Below, piece by piece: positions 26,011 through 35,356 of a DNA stretch of 40,011 nucleotides. Below the pieces are notes generated by a model. That model ran no database searches, was not told the origin of the DNA, and was given only the letters and a program-made list of their open reading frames with translations. The stretch lies in contig VGJV01000008.1 in assembly GCA_016867315.1 (NCBI GenBank), positions 1 to 40,011 on the forward strand, read 5' to 3'. This stretch comes from Candidatus Liptonbacteria bacterium. GTDB taxonomy: Bacteria > Patescibacteriota > Minisyncoccia > UBA6257 > 2-01-FULL-56-20. The stretch's first letter is position 1; every line of letters begins with the position of its first letter. Made by a program: the position numbers and the translations under genes.

Positions 26011-26568
26011 TTATTCTTCGAGTTCTTTAAGTTTACCCTCTAATGAAGCTTCCAGGTTGCGATTGGTGTCCTCCACGACCTTCTGAAGCTTCTCCTTAGT
26101 TTTAAACGCAACATCCTTACTGATTTGACTCTCGGTTTCCGCAGTTTTGAGCTTTTTATTCGCCTCATCGCGATATGCTCGTACCCGAATTCGAGCTTCT
26201 TCCACCTCTTTTTTTACGATCTTTGCAAGCTCTTCTCGGCGCTCATTCGAAAGCGCAGAAAGGTTCGCTCGGATAGTAAGCCCCTCGGAAGACACGGTGA
26301 GTCCCGCTTTTGCCTCCTCGATTGCCTTGGTAACGGGACCCACGGCGGCTTTGTCCCATAAAGTAACCTGAATACCTCGCGGCGGGAGTACGCTAAGCGT
26401 CCCCAGCTGTTTGATAGTAAACCACTGATCGTAATAATTTACTTTCAAATCCCCTACCAAATCCACGGAAGGCCGGTTACTGCGGATCAATCGCAGCACT
26501 TCTTTGAGTTTGTCACTCACTCCGCGGAGTTCCTGTTCAAATGTCTTAAGTAATGCGTCGGTATTCAT
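26011..26568 (-). CDS. frr: Ribosome recycling factor
   Basis: LRSNRPSVDLVGDLKVNYYDQWFTIKQLGTLSVLPPRGIQVTLWD...LSNERREELAKIVKKEVEEARIRVRAYRDEANKKL. Confidence 0.95.
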   Translation of the reverse strand: MNTDALLKTFEQELRGVSDKLKEVLRLIRSNRPSVDLVGDLKVNYYDQWFTIKQLGTLSVLPPRGIQVTLWDKAAVGPVTKAIEEAKAGLTVSSEGLTIRANLSALSNERREELAKIVKKEVEEARIRVRAYRDEANKKLKTAETESQISKDVAFKTKEKLQKVVEDTNRNLEASLEGKLKELEE

Positions 26569-26577
26569 TATTACTCT

Positions 26578-26605
26578 ATGCTATAAGCTATTTGCTCTTT
26601 GCTTA
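26578..26605. repeat. 7-bp-period repeat between holB and frr
   Basis: atgctat aagctat ttgctct ttgctta. Confidence 0.6.
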
Positions 26606-27439
26606 GCTCTCAAAGAGAGCTAATAGCTGTAGGCGCGGATTCAGACTACCACGCCGAGCCTCCTCCCGCAACGCGAGTAAACGGTGCCAGAATAAAGAAT
26701 TACTCTTGCCTTTGAGAAATTCTTCTGCGGTGAGTTCAATACATGCATCTAAAAAACGAACGAGATTAAAATCCACTGGCGCGATTATCTTTTTCACTAA
26801 CTCCTTGCGTGCGGCAGACACTGCCCCAAGAAACTGCCGAGCCGCTTTCTTTTCTTTGGACTGCTCCTCTTCCAAGACTCGTGCGGGAGACCCTAATGCT
26901 TTAAGGCTGGCCTCCTGTGCCTCCTTGTCCCCCATTCCTCTTTCTTCTTTGAGCCATTTTGTGAGATGCGAAGTCGAAACCATCCCAAAATATACCTGAT
27001 GCAGCCGGGATTGAAGCGTGGGGAGTAGTCCATCCTTGTCGGAAGTAATGAGGATTAAGACTCCGGAAGCCGGAGGCTCTTCAGCGACTTTCAAAAGTGC
27101 ATTCTGAGCCTCGGGCGTCATCCGGTGTGCGTCATCGATAATGGCCAGCCGATAGGCACTTACATTCGGCTTTGCATAAAGAAAAATTTTAAGCTCTCGC
27201 GCGGCCTCGATCCCAATTTTCCCTTCGGTGTCTGGCTCGACAATCCGGGCGTCATTCAAAACTCGAGTCGCGGGTTCGAAGGGTCCTCCCTCAGAATAAT
27301 GCGCGAGGGATTCCGCAATCAGCCGCTTCCCCACTCCTGCAGGACCGAAAAAGAGATATCCGTGCGCAAACTCCCGGGCAGTAGCGAGCCGCTTCAGTAC
27401 TTTTATAGCCGCCGTATGCCCAAGGATTTTATTGGCCAT
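26603..27439 (-). CDS. holB: DNA polymerase III subunit delta'-like AAA+ ATPase
   Basis: GYLFFGPAGVGKRLIAESLA, AIIDDAHRMTPEAQNALLKVAEEPP, LLPTLQSRLHQVYF. Confidence 0.85.
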   Translation of the reverse strand: MANKILGHTAAIKVLKRLATAREFAHGYLFFGPAGVGKRLIAESLAHYSEGGPFEPATRVLNDARIVEPDTEGKIGIEAARELKIFLYAKPNVSAYRLAIIDDAHRMTPEAQNALLKVAEEPPASGVLILITSDKDGLLPTLQSRLHQVYFGMVSTSHLTKWLKEERGMGDKEAQEASLKALGSPARVLEEEQSKEKKAARQFLGAVSAARKELVKKIIAPVDFNLVRFLDACIELTAEEFLKGKSNSLFWHRLLALREEARRGSLNPRLQLLALFES

Positions 27440-28445
27440 AACGCTTATTCAAAAGCGTCCGTTTATACGTATCGAGGTGATTCAAGATTATTCCCGTTCC
27501 TCGCGCCACACAAAAAAGCGGATCCTCGGCGAGATATGCAGGCACCCCAAGAAATCGTTCGAAAAACTCCGGCAAATGATGGAGCTGCACGCTCCCTCCC
27601 GAGAGAATCACGCCTTTTTCCATAATATCCGCCACGAGTTCCGGCGGGGTGTCATTAAACACGTTCTGTACCGAAGAAGCGATTTCTAAAAGATGTGCAT
27701 TCAAGGCTTCCGCGATTTCATCCGACGTAACGGTGACATCTTTCGGCAATCCGCTCAAAAGATCCCGCCCGCGCACGTTGTATTCCATTTTATTTTTCGA
27801 AGGAATCGCCGCCCCAATCTGGATTTTCACGTTCTCGGCACTTTGCTCCCCGATCGCCAAAGCATATTTCTTTTTGATATATTCGCTGATCGCCTGATCG
27901 AATTTATTCCCAGCAACACGCAAGGAAGTCCACGACACGATGTTCCCAAGCGCAATCACAGCCACTTCCGAAGTACCGCCTCCCATATTGATAACCATAT
28001 TGCCGGAACGGGCATTGATAGGAATCCCTGCGCCCAAGGCGGCAAGCACCGGTTCCCGCACGACGAAAGCACTCCTCGCTCCGGCTTCCCGCGCCGCGTT
28101 CACGACCGCCCGCCGTTCAGTCTGGGTAATTCCCGCAGGCACCGACACCACCACATCCGGCCGAAAAATATTAAATCTCCCTCTAGCCTTCGCGATGAAA
28201 TACGTGAGCATCGCCTTCGTAATGTAGTAATCGGCGATTACTCCTTCTTTTAAAGGCCGGTACGCCACGATCTCTTCAGGGGTCCGCCCGATCATCTCCT
28301 TAGCCTCGATCCCTACGGCAAGGACGGTATTATCCGGTTTCGAAAGCGCCACAATCGTGGGCTCGTTAATGATAAAGCCTTTCCCGGGCACATATACGAC
28401 CGTATTCGCTGTTCCTAAGTCGATGCCAATTTTAGTTACAAACAT
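27429..28445 (-). CDS. mreB: Rod shape-determining protein MreB
   Basis: KIGIDLGTANTVVYVPGKGFIINEPTIVAL...MVINMGGGTSEVAVIALG...GVILSGGSVQLHHLPEFFERFLGVP. Confidence 0.95.
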   Translation of the reverse strand: MFVTKIGIDLGTANTVVYVPGKGFIINEPTIVALSKPDNTVLAVGIEAKEMIGRTPEEIVAYRPLKEGVIADYYITKAMLTYFIAKARGRFNIFRPDVVVSVPAGITQTERRAVVNAAREAGARSAFVVREPVLAALGAGIPINARSGNMVINMGGGTSEVAVIALGNIVSWTSLRVAGNKFDQAISEYIKKKYALAIGEQSAENVKIQIGAAIPSKNKMEYNVRGRDLLSGLPKDVTVTSDEIAEALNAHLLEIASSVQNVFNDTPPELVADIMEKGVILSGGSVQLHHLPEFFERFLGVPAYLAEDPLFCVARGTGIILNHLDTYKRTLLNKRYGQ

Positions 28446-28570
28446 GTGAAAATAATGCCTTAAGGCGCTTACACTTTACCGCGCAGAAGCTCTAATGGTC
28501 AATCAACGATAAATAGATTATCCTAGGAATCACAAGTAGCAACTTGACCTTAACCTAAAATGGAGGGCTT

Positions 28571-28768
28571 ATGCTTAACTGCTGCTCAGACCCAGATGTC
28601 TGTGACTGTAGTTGCCACGACCCTCACCCTCCGGGCACTCTTATAAGTTGCCACTGCTGCTTTGACTGTGGTAAGTGCGGAAAAAGAATAAAAGCTGGGT
28701 TATACAAAATTCATCAAAAAAATGCAAGAGCAAAGAAACGCATCACGAACACTGAAAACCGGAGGTGA
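28571..28768 (+). CDS. Cys-rich small protein (65 aa), putative metal-binding
   Basis: MLNCCSDPDVCDCSCHDPHPPGTLISCHCCFDCGKCGKRIKAGLYKIHQKNARAKKRITNTENRR; SD ggagg upstream; terminator downstream. Confidence 0.65.
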   Translation: MLNCCSDPDVCDCSCHDPHPPGTLISCHCCFDCGKCGKRIKAGLYKIHQKNARAKKRITNTENRR

Positions 28769-28779
28769 AACTTAATTTT

Positions 28780-28809
28780 AACGCTGTCGGGCCACCCCTC
28801 GACAGCGTT
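28780..28809 (+). terminator. Terminator hairpin
   Basis: aacgctgtcg ggccacccct cgacagcgtt + tta. Confidence 0.75.
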
Positions 28810-28846
28810 TTAGTTATCACGTAGACCAATGAGATCACTAGAACAT

Positions 28847-30148
28847 CTAGCTCACTCTGGTAATATCGGCTCCTAGTGCCCGCAACCGCTCGTCAATCCT
28901 CTCATACCCGCGATCAATTTCTTCTACTCCTTCGATTTTCGTTTCACCCTTCGAGACAAGCGCCGCAATAATATTGATCATTCCTGAGCGCAAATCCCGC
29001 ACCCGAAGCGCTTTTCCATCTCCTTTAAGTTCTGCGGGGCCTTGAATCTCTGCCACATGCTTGAATCCCTTCCCGGCGAAGCGGCACTCTTTCCCCGACG
29101 GACATTCCATACTCACCTGGATATTCGCCCCCAACGCCCGCAAATCCTCCGCATACGCAAACCGGTCTTCCCAAATAGTCTCGTGAATCCGAGAAGTTCC
29201 ATTGGTTTGAGTAAGAAGCACCGCCAAAGGCTGCTGCCAATCGGTCATGAATCCCGGGTATGTTCCCGTCTTCACTGAAATTGCCTTAAGAAGGCCTGGC
29301 CGAGTGAAGGTAATTCCTCCAGAAATGATTTTGTACTCCGCTCCCAGCCGCCGGACCACATTCAAGAACGTAATCAGATGATCCTGCATCGCTCCTCGCA
29401 CAAAAATTTCTCCTCCCGTCGCAATCGCGAGACAGGCGAAAGAAACTGCCTCGTTTCTATCCGAAATTACTTCATGCACCACGCCTCGTAATTTGGAGAC
29501 TCCCTCGATATAAATATCGCGATTAGCCCCAAGCTCGATGATCGCGCCCATATTCTGAAGCATCTTCACCATACTGATAATCTCCGGTTCGAGGGCAGCA
29601 TTTAAAATTACAGTTTCCCCTTTCGCGAGTACTCCCGCCAAGATGCTAGTCTCCGTAGCTCCCACACTGGGGAAGGGCAAATCGATCACCGCCCCGGTAA
29701 GCCCTTGTGGAGCTCGGGCGAAGTAACTCTCCTTATTAATCTCCACTTCCGCCCCTAACGCTCGTAGAGCGTCGAGGTGAAAGTCGACCGGCCGAGGGCC
29801 AATTTTATCCCCCCCTAAGATTGGAACCTCCGCTTCTCCCGCGCGAGCCAAAAGAGGGCCCATCGCGAGAATTGGAATTCGATTACGTCGGGAAAGCTCG
29901 GTCACACGGCTTTGTTTGATTGTAGGGGTATGAAGCGTCGCCACCCCATCGCGAACTTGAATGGTGCTCCCGATTTTCTCGCAAAGCTCCCCGGTAATTG
30001 CGGTGTCTCCAATCGCCGGGAAATTATGAAGCGTGCACGGCTCGTCAGTAAGAAGCGTCGCCACCATCAAATTAGTAGCACCATTCTTCGACCCCGCAAG
30101 TTTCACTTCTCCTCGAAGTGGTTTTCCTCCTCTAACGACGAAGTGCAT
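28847..30148 (-). CDS. murA: UDP-N-acetylglucosamine 1-carboxyvinyltransferase
   Basis: FVVRGGKPLRGEVKLAGSKNGATNLMVATLLTDEPCTLHNFP...; EPSP synthase fold repeats; TDWQQPLAVLLTQTNGTSRIHETIWEDRF. Confidence 0.95.
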   Translation of the reverse strand: MHFVVRGGKPLRGEVKLAGSKNGATNLMVATLLTDEPCTLHNFPAIGDTAITGELCEKIGSTIQVRDGVATLHTPTIKQSRVTELSRRNRIPILAMGPLLARAGEAEVPILGGDKIGPRPVDFHLDALRALGAEVEINKESYFARAPQGLTGAVIDLPFPSVGATETSILAGVLAKGETVILNAALEPEIISMVKMLQNMGAIIELGANRDIYIEGVSKLRGVVHEVISDRNEAVSFACLAIATGGEIFVRGAMQDHLITFLNVVRRLGAEYKIISGGITFTRPGLLKAISVKTGTYPGFMTDWQQPLAVLLTQTNGTSRIHETIWEDRFAYAEDLRALGANIQVSMECPSGKECRFAGKGFKHVAEIQGPAELKGDGKALRVRDLRSGMINIIAALVSKGETKIEGVEEIDRGYERIDERLRALGADITRVS

Positions 30149-30154
30149 AGTAAA

Positions 30155-30231
30155 ATTTCTAAGTTCTAATTCCTAATTTCTAAATGTTTGGTACATTGGA
30201 GTTTAGTTAGAAATTAGATATTAGAAATTAA
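30155..30231. repeat. Two oppositely oriented 7-bp-period arrays in murA-glyS intergenic region
   Basis: (atttcta agttcta attccta atttcta, 30155-30182) and (tagttag aaattag atattag aaattaa, 30204-30231). Confidence 0.7.
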
Positions 30232-31541
30232 GTCTTACTGATTTTCTCTCTAAGAAAACTTTCTAACTCTTGAATTTTGACTCGCTCTTGTTTCGCCGTG
30301 TCTCTATCCCGCACGGTCACATCTCCTTTCTCCAAGGTATCGAAGTCCACGGTAATGCAGTATGGTGTCCCAATTTCATCCTGCGAATAGTATCGTTTTC
30401 CAATATTCCCTCGATCGTCCCATGCCACCGCAAAGTCTTGCTTCAAAGCTTTATAAACTTCTTCCGCTTTAGCCACCAACTCTGGTTTATTTTTGAGAAG
30501 CGGAAATATGGCAGCTTTATAAGGGGCAAGCAGTGCGGGAAGCTTCAAATACATCCGCCTTTCTTCTCCTTCGCCTTCTTCGCGATACGCTTCAAGTAAG
30601 ACAACAAGCAATGTACGGTCGATGCCAAACGTAGGTTCGATCACATGCGGAATATATTTCTCTTTCGTATCGGGATCGGTATACGACAAATCCACTCCGC
30701 TCTTTTCCGTGTGCCGCTTCAAATCATAGTCGGTGCGGTACGCCAAGCCGTAAAGCTCTTTTTGTCCGAAAGGATAGTGATACTCGATATCGATCGTTCG
30801 TCTCGAATAATGCGCGCGATCGCCATCCGGTATCTCGTGAAATACCAAGTTTTTGGAATTCACGCCACAAAATCTGAGCCATGCTTTCATTTCTTCCAAC
30901 CAATATTCGAACCACTTCTCCCATTCCTGAGGATGTACAAAATATTCGAACTCCATCAAATTAAACTCCCGAGTCCGGAACGTGAAGTTTCCCGGCGTGA
31001 TTTCATTGCGGAAACACTTTCCCTGCTGGGCGATCCCGAATGGAATCCGCTGCCGCGAAGTTTCCTGTACCAATTTGAAATCCACAAACATCGCTTGGGC
31101 GAGTTCTCCGCGCAGATATGCCACCGCAGACGCATCCTCAGTTGCGCCGAGAAAAGTCTTAAACATCAAATTGAAGTTTTTGGGTACCGTAAAACTTTCT
31201 TTTGCTTCGCAGTTCCCACAAGGCTTCTTCATATCAACCTGATCTGCTCGAAATCGTTCGTGACACTTTTTACACTCGACTAGAGGGTCCGTAAACTCCG
31301 CAAGATGCCCCGAAGCTTCCCACACTTTTGGATTCATAATGATTGCCGCATCGATCCCCACCATATCGCTCCGCTCACGCACAAATCGCTTCCACCACGC
31401 ATCCGCGATGTTGCGCTTAAGTTCCGTTCCAAGCGGTCCGTAATCCCACGAATTCGCAAGTCCACCGTAAATCTCCGACCCCGGGAAAATAAATCCCCTG
31501 CGCTTGCACAAACTCACTATCTTCTCCATTGCATCAGCCAT
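30228..31541 (-). CDS. glyQS: Glycyl-tRNA synthetase (class II, homodimeric type)
   Basis: MEKIVSLCKRRGFIFPGSEIYGGLANSWDYGPLGTELKRNI...FRTREFNLMEFEYFVHPQEW...VIEPTFGIDRTLLVVL. Confidence 0.95.
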   Translation of the reverse strand: MADAMEKIVSLCKRRGFIFPGSEIYGGLANSWDYGPLGTELKRNIADAWWKRFVRERSDMVGIDAAIIMNPKVWEASGHLAEFTDPLVECKKCHERFRADQVDMKKPCGNCEAKESFTVPKNFNLMFKTFLGATEDASAVAYLRGELAQAMFVDFKLVQETSRQRIPFGIAQQGKCFRNEITPGNFTFRTREFNLMEFEYFVHPQEWEKWFEYWLEEMKAWLRFCGVNSKNLVFHEIPDGDRAHYSRRTIDIEYHYPFGQKELYGLAYRTDYDLKRHTEKSGVDLSYTDPDTKEKYIPHVIEPTFGIDRTLLVVLLEAYREEGEGEERRMYLKLPALLAPYKAAIFPLLKNKPELVAKAEEVYKALKQDFAVAWDDRGNIGKRYYSQDEIGTPYCITVDFDTLEKGDVTVRDRDTAKQERVKIQELESFLREKISKT

Positions 31542-31700
31542 GATAAGAATTTTAATTAAGCCGCCCTGCCCCGTTGTTGCGAAGCAACTTTACGGGGTTG
31601 CAAAGGCTCACTATTTTTTCCATCAATCCCTCCCCGTTCGCCGGCTTTTTAATTGCCATTATGCCCTAGAGAATACCTGATTTTTCTCGTAAGTTCAATT

Positions 31701-31735
31701 CTATTTTCTACTCTCTACTTTCTATCTTCTAGCTA
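31701..31735. repeat. 7-bp-period repeat (CTAnnnn)x5 between Zn-ribbon gene and glyS
   Basis: ctatttt ctactct ctacttt ctatctt ctagcta. Confidence 0.75.
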
Positions 31736-33520
31736 TTACGTGGTTTCCGCCTGATAACATTCCTCACAATACACGATTTCTTTTCGATCCGGCCCGTATC
31801 CCGTCTCAAATTGATTCGGACAAACGGCCGTTCCATGCGAATGAGCTGCGGAGTTTTTATATGCATCATTATTAGAGTTCGCTCCCGCACAGTCGCATTG
31901 TCGGGAATACAGCTGCAATCCGGTCCGTTGCTTCAACCGTTCAAAGGTTCGGCAATTGTGACAAAGCCGCGGCAGGGGCACTCCAAGTTTTCTATAAAAA
32001 GTAAGTTCATCAGGAAGAATCCGGAATGCCGTCGTGCAAAGCTGGTTGCATTTTCCCTCATGCTCACAGGCAATCACCTCGTTTGTAATCCCATCCTGCA
32101 CTTCCGAAATATGATCAGGAAGCTCGCGAGGCTGGAGAGTAACCTTATAATTTCGTTCCGCAGTCTCTCTCCAGTTGTATCCTTGGGAAACTATCTCCTC
32201 CTTTCCTAAGGGGAAATATTCCTGCGCCATGGATTCGTTATATCCCACTGGACTAATCTCCACAGGGAAAAATTCCCCGTACTTATATACCCGCCCCGCC
32301 TTGTCAGTGTACGGCTGTCGATCCATCTGTTCGATTATTTTGGCGCGGAGTTTTTCATACTCCTCTTTTGAATACTGCTTGTTTAAAATACAGTATTGTT
32401 TCTTCCGCACTCCCACGCACCCGAAAAGATAACCCGAGCCTGCGACCATTACTGAATATTCGACATCATGTGAGTCTTCCTGAGTAAAAAGGCAAAAGCG
32501 AACATTCTGCGTCCCGAGACCGCATGCATGGCATTCATACATAAGCTGGCCATTATCTCCCCAAATAGACCAATCGTAACAATCTTTGCAGCCAGGCAGC
32601 TCCTGAAGATACTGGCAGAATTTCAAATTCTCCCCGCTGCGCACGAGAAAAGAATTATGGACGTTTTTTGACTGGTCAATATAGTTTCCGCTCACCCGAA
32701 GGTTATGCAAACCCTCTAAAAACTTATTGGGGAATTTCAGCCAAAATTCGCGGGCCTGCGCTTTAACTTTTTCGTACTGCGCTCGCGATCCTAAATTCAG
32801 TTCTTTGAGCTTTTGCTGATATTCCTCTTTTGAATATTGCACATTCCAAATGCAGTATTGTTTTTTGCGAAGTCCCACGCATCCCAGACAATCGGAGCAC
32901 CCCGAACAGTTTTTCGAGAACCACATGGTATACGAATTCTCACAGTTATTGCAGCCGATATTCCGGTTTCCGGAAGTAACCCAAAACGAGTCATAACACG
33001 ATTCGCTTTTCCCAAGGTGAGACACATCCACGCAGTCACGACACTCCGTGATGCCATGGCCGTACATACAATCCTCAGAGTGGCTGCCATTGAAACACAA
33101 ATAACAATTTTTGGGTTCCGTGAAGTTGCTGCTGTAAGGGCTACGTACTTCATTCACCAAATTTAGATTTTTAAGCGGCACAGAGTGAAGAAGTTCGCTA
33201 AACTGCTCAAAAAAAGGTTTGTTGAAGTCATAGTCTCGCCCATAATCCAAAGGATCCCACTGATCGGAAATCCATATATCCTTTTCGTACACCTTATATC
33301 CGGAGTCCGGCGAATACATACTGAAAATATCCTTGCCTGAAAAATCACTCTTCCGCTTGTAAAGAATTCTTTCGTTCCGAAACGCCATACGCCGTTGCGC
33401 CCGGCATAGCCAGCAAAACGTAGGCGGCGGCACCTTCATCTTCTCATAGAACGCCAAGTCCTCTGCCTCGATTATGAAAGGCTGCTTACAATTCTGACAA
33501 TTTTTAGTTTGCTCGAGCAT
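31736..33520 (-). CDS. Large Cys-rich Zn-ribbon protein (594 aa), unknown function
   Basis: Zn-knuckle N-terminus NCQNCKQPF...CWLCRAQRR, related C-terminal domain CNQLCTTAFRILPDELTFYRKLGVPLPRLCHNCRTFERLK, internal duplicated LxGCVGxRKKQYCIxNxQYSKEEY. Confidence 0.8.
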   Translation of the reverse strand: MLEQTKNCQNCKQPFIIEAEDLAFYEKMKVPPPTFCWLCRAQRRMAFRNERILYKRKSDFSGKDIFSMYSPDSGYKVYEKDIWISDQWDPLDYGRDYDFNKPFFEQFSELLHSVPLKNLNLVNEVRSPYSSNFTEPKNCYLCFNGSHSEDCMYGHGITECRDCVDVSHLGKSESCYDSFWVTSGNRNIGCNNCENSYTMWFSKNCSGCSDCLGCVGLRKKQYCIWNVQYSKEEYQQKLKELNLGSRAQYEKVKAQAREFWLKFPNKFLEGLHNLRVSGNYIDQSKNVHNSFLVRSGENLKFCQYLQELPGCKDCYDWSIWGDNGQLMYECHACGLGTQNVRFCLFTQEDSHDVEYSVMVAGSGYLFGCVGVRKKQYCILNKQYSKEEYEKLRAKIIEQMDRQPYTDKAGRVYKYGEFFPVEISPVGYNESMAQEYFPLGKEEIVSQGYNWRETAERNYKVTLQPRELPDHISEVQDGITNEVIACEHEGKCNQLCTTAFRILPDELTFYRKLGVPLPRLCHNCRTFERLKQRTGLQLYSRQCDCAGANSNNDAYKNSAAHSHGTAVCPNQFETGYGPDRKEIVYCEECYQAETT

Positions 33521-33549
33521 ATATTTTATTTTCTGCTATCTTTCCATTT

Positions 33550-33577
33550 TTATCTACGTGCTACTCGCTATTTATTG
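33550..33577. repeat. Short 7-bp-period repeat between 594-aa genes
   Basis: ttatcta cgtgcta ctcgcta tttattg. Confidence 0.45.
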
Positions 33578-35356
33578 CTGCACCCTTCTATCCTGCACCG
33601 TAACAGTAGGATCTTCCAAAAGATCGGTCTGAAGCACGCCTGCAGTAGATTCAAGAGCCATCCCGGTAAAAATGTCTTTTGCCTGCAATCGAGATTCGCT
33701 CAAGATCGGTACATATCCTCCCAAGTGATTACTGGAAGGAATAACTTCAATCTGAAAAACTCCTTCGATCGGTGCACCCACGACTCCGCGCGTTGCGGCC
33801 ACGGAGGGAATATCCCACACCACCTTCCCCGTAGCGGCGTCATACTGCGGAAGAGTAGCTCCGGTACTCTTAGCCTTTCCTAAGAATTTTGCCCCGGACT
33901 GGAGATATGCCTCGACCCGCACCCCGCTCGCATCGGTCGCATAATTCGTAATGATCCAATGGATAGTATATTGCGTGGGTTGATTCACACGGGGTGGGAA
34001 AGGCCCGCTATTCACAATCCCCCATGCGGCATCTTTCCATAACGCTTTCGCATGTAATGCAATTTTGCCCGCCACTTTGGTCTCAAAGCTCCCGACTGCA
34101 ACAGTGGTATCCACGGCAGTGTCCGGAAGCACCGTAGGAGATTCCGCCCGAGCCTCCACTTTAAGTGTGTAATTTTTGTCACTTACGCGGCTGATAGGAT
34201 AAGTACCTTTAAGCGCAATATCGAAAGTAAGCGTCTTCGACTCGCCGGGATTCAAACTTTGTAATTCGGGGGTATTCGCGGTAAGCCACGTAAGCGTATT
34301 GGTAAGCGAATTGAAAGAAGCCTGAGCCCTAAGAGTAGAGTAGTTGAACATTGCCCCTATTAACCTGGCATTGAGCGTAATACCGCGAAATACCACGGAA
34401 GAATTGTTTTTTAAAGTAAGGGAATACTGCAAAACTTCTCCGGGATTTGCAGCATTATTTTGCACTCCGCTCACCCCTATGGCCACCGATAAGGGCGAAG
34501 TAGCAATCGCAAGCGATGCAGTTTGAACAGCCAATTCGCGGGATTCTCCTAAATAATCCGCCGTCACTGCTGCATTCAAAGTAAAGAAAGACCCCTCAGC
34601 GCCCACGACCACTCCATCAAATGTTATTTCCCCTTGTGTTCCCGCCGGGAGATTTCCCAAACTCCATGAATCATTAGTGCGAGTAGCGGACTCGAGTGAA
34701 GCTTTGGTAAGCGAAAAGAGAGATGGGTATCGGAATGCCACGCGCACATTTTTAAATTCCTGCTTACTCGCATTTTTATATTTAACCGTGGCCGTAAAAG
34801 GAGCTCCGTTCACCACCTGCTTCGGAGCTTCCAAAGAAAGTTCCAATGCGGCAGCTCCGACTCGTATTTCTGCGGCAGCTTCCTTTTCAAACTGCACCCG
34901 TCCCTCGGGAGAGGTGGAGTACACAAACTTTGCCCGCACGCGCTTTACCGCCTGGGGCTGCCCTACTACCACCACATTTACCGTGCGCTGAGTAACACTT
35001 CCCGGCCCGAGAGAACCCAAAGCCTCATCATGCACCCGCTCTCTGCTGTATTCCCCCACAAAAAGCACATCCTCAGGAAGAATGATCGAGAACTTTGCTC
35101 CGTAAAGCACTCCGTCGGATTGATTGGCAAGCGATAAAGACAGCGGAAATGGCTCTCCTAAAAGCGGTTGCGGCGGAGTCTCAAACTCCACCGAGACACT
35201 CACCCCGGCCGGTTGTCGAAACAAAAAATAAGAAAATATCCCTACCCCCGCCAAAAATAAGAACGCAAGAATCCCGAAAAGCTTGAAACGGCCTGAGGAA
35301 CGGGGCGGAGGTGCTCCCAAATGCTCATCTGCCGCCCAAGGCGTAGTACTGGTCAT
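33572..35356 (-). CDS. Membrane-anchored surface protein with repeated beta-sandwich (DUF11/CARDB-like) domains
   Basis: N-terminal TM LFGILAFLFLAGVGIFSYFLF; repeated ...YSLTLKNNSSVVFRGITLNARL..., ...YTIHWIITNYATDASGVRVEAYLQSG... motifs. Confidence 0.65.
   Translation of the reverse strand: MTSTTPWAADEHLGAPPPRSSGRFKLFGILAFLFLAGVGIFSYFLFRQPAGVSVSVEFETPPQPLLGEPFPLSLSLANQSDGVLYGAKFSIILPEDVLFVGEYSRERVHDEALGSLGPGSVTQRTVNVVVVGQPQAVKRVRAKFVYSTSPEGRVQFEKEAAAEIRVGAAALELSLEAPKQVVNGAPFTATVKYKNASKQEFKNVRVAFRYPSLFSLTKASLESATRTNDSWSLGNLPAGTQGEITFDGVVVGAEGSFFTLNAAVTADYLGESRELAVQTASLAIATSPLSVAIGVSGVQNNAANPGEVLQYSLTLKNNSSVVFRGITLNARLIGAMFNYSTLRAQASFNSLTNTLTWLTANTPELQSLNPGESKTLTFDIALKGTYPISRVSDKNYTLKVEARAESPTVLPDTAVDTTVAVGSFETKVAGKIALHAKALWKDAAWGIVNSGPFPPRVNQPTQYTIHWIITNYATDASGVRVEAYLQSGAKFLGKAKSTGATLPQYDAATGKVVWDIPSVAATRGVVGAPIEGVFQIEVIPSSNHLGGYVPILSESRLQAKDIFTGMALESTAGVLQTDLLEDPTVTVQDRRVQQ

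Noticed and set aside
31452-31470. Additional copy of the accgtaaatct loop motif
   Set aside because: Lies inside the glyQS coding sequence and lacks the flanking arms and purine-rich extension.
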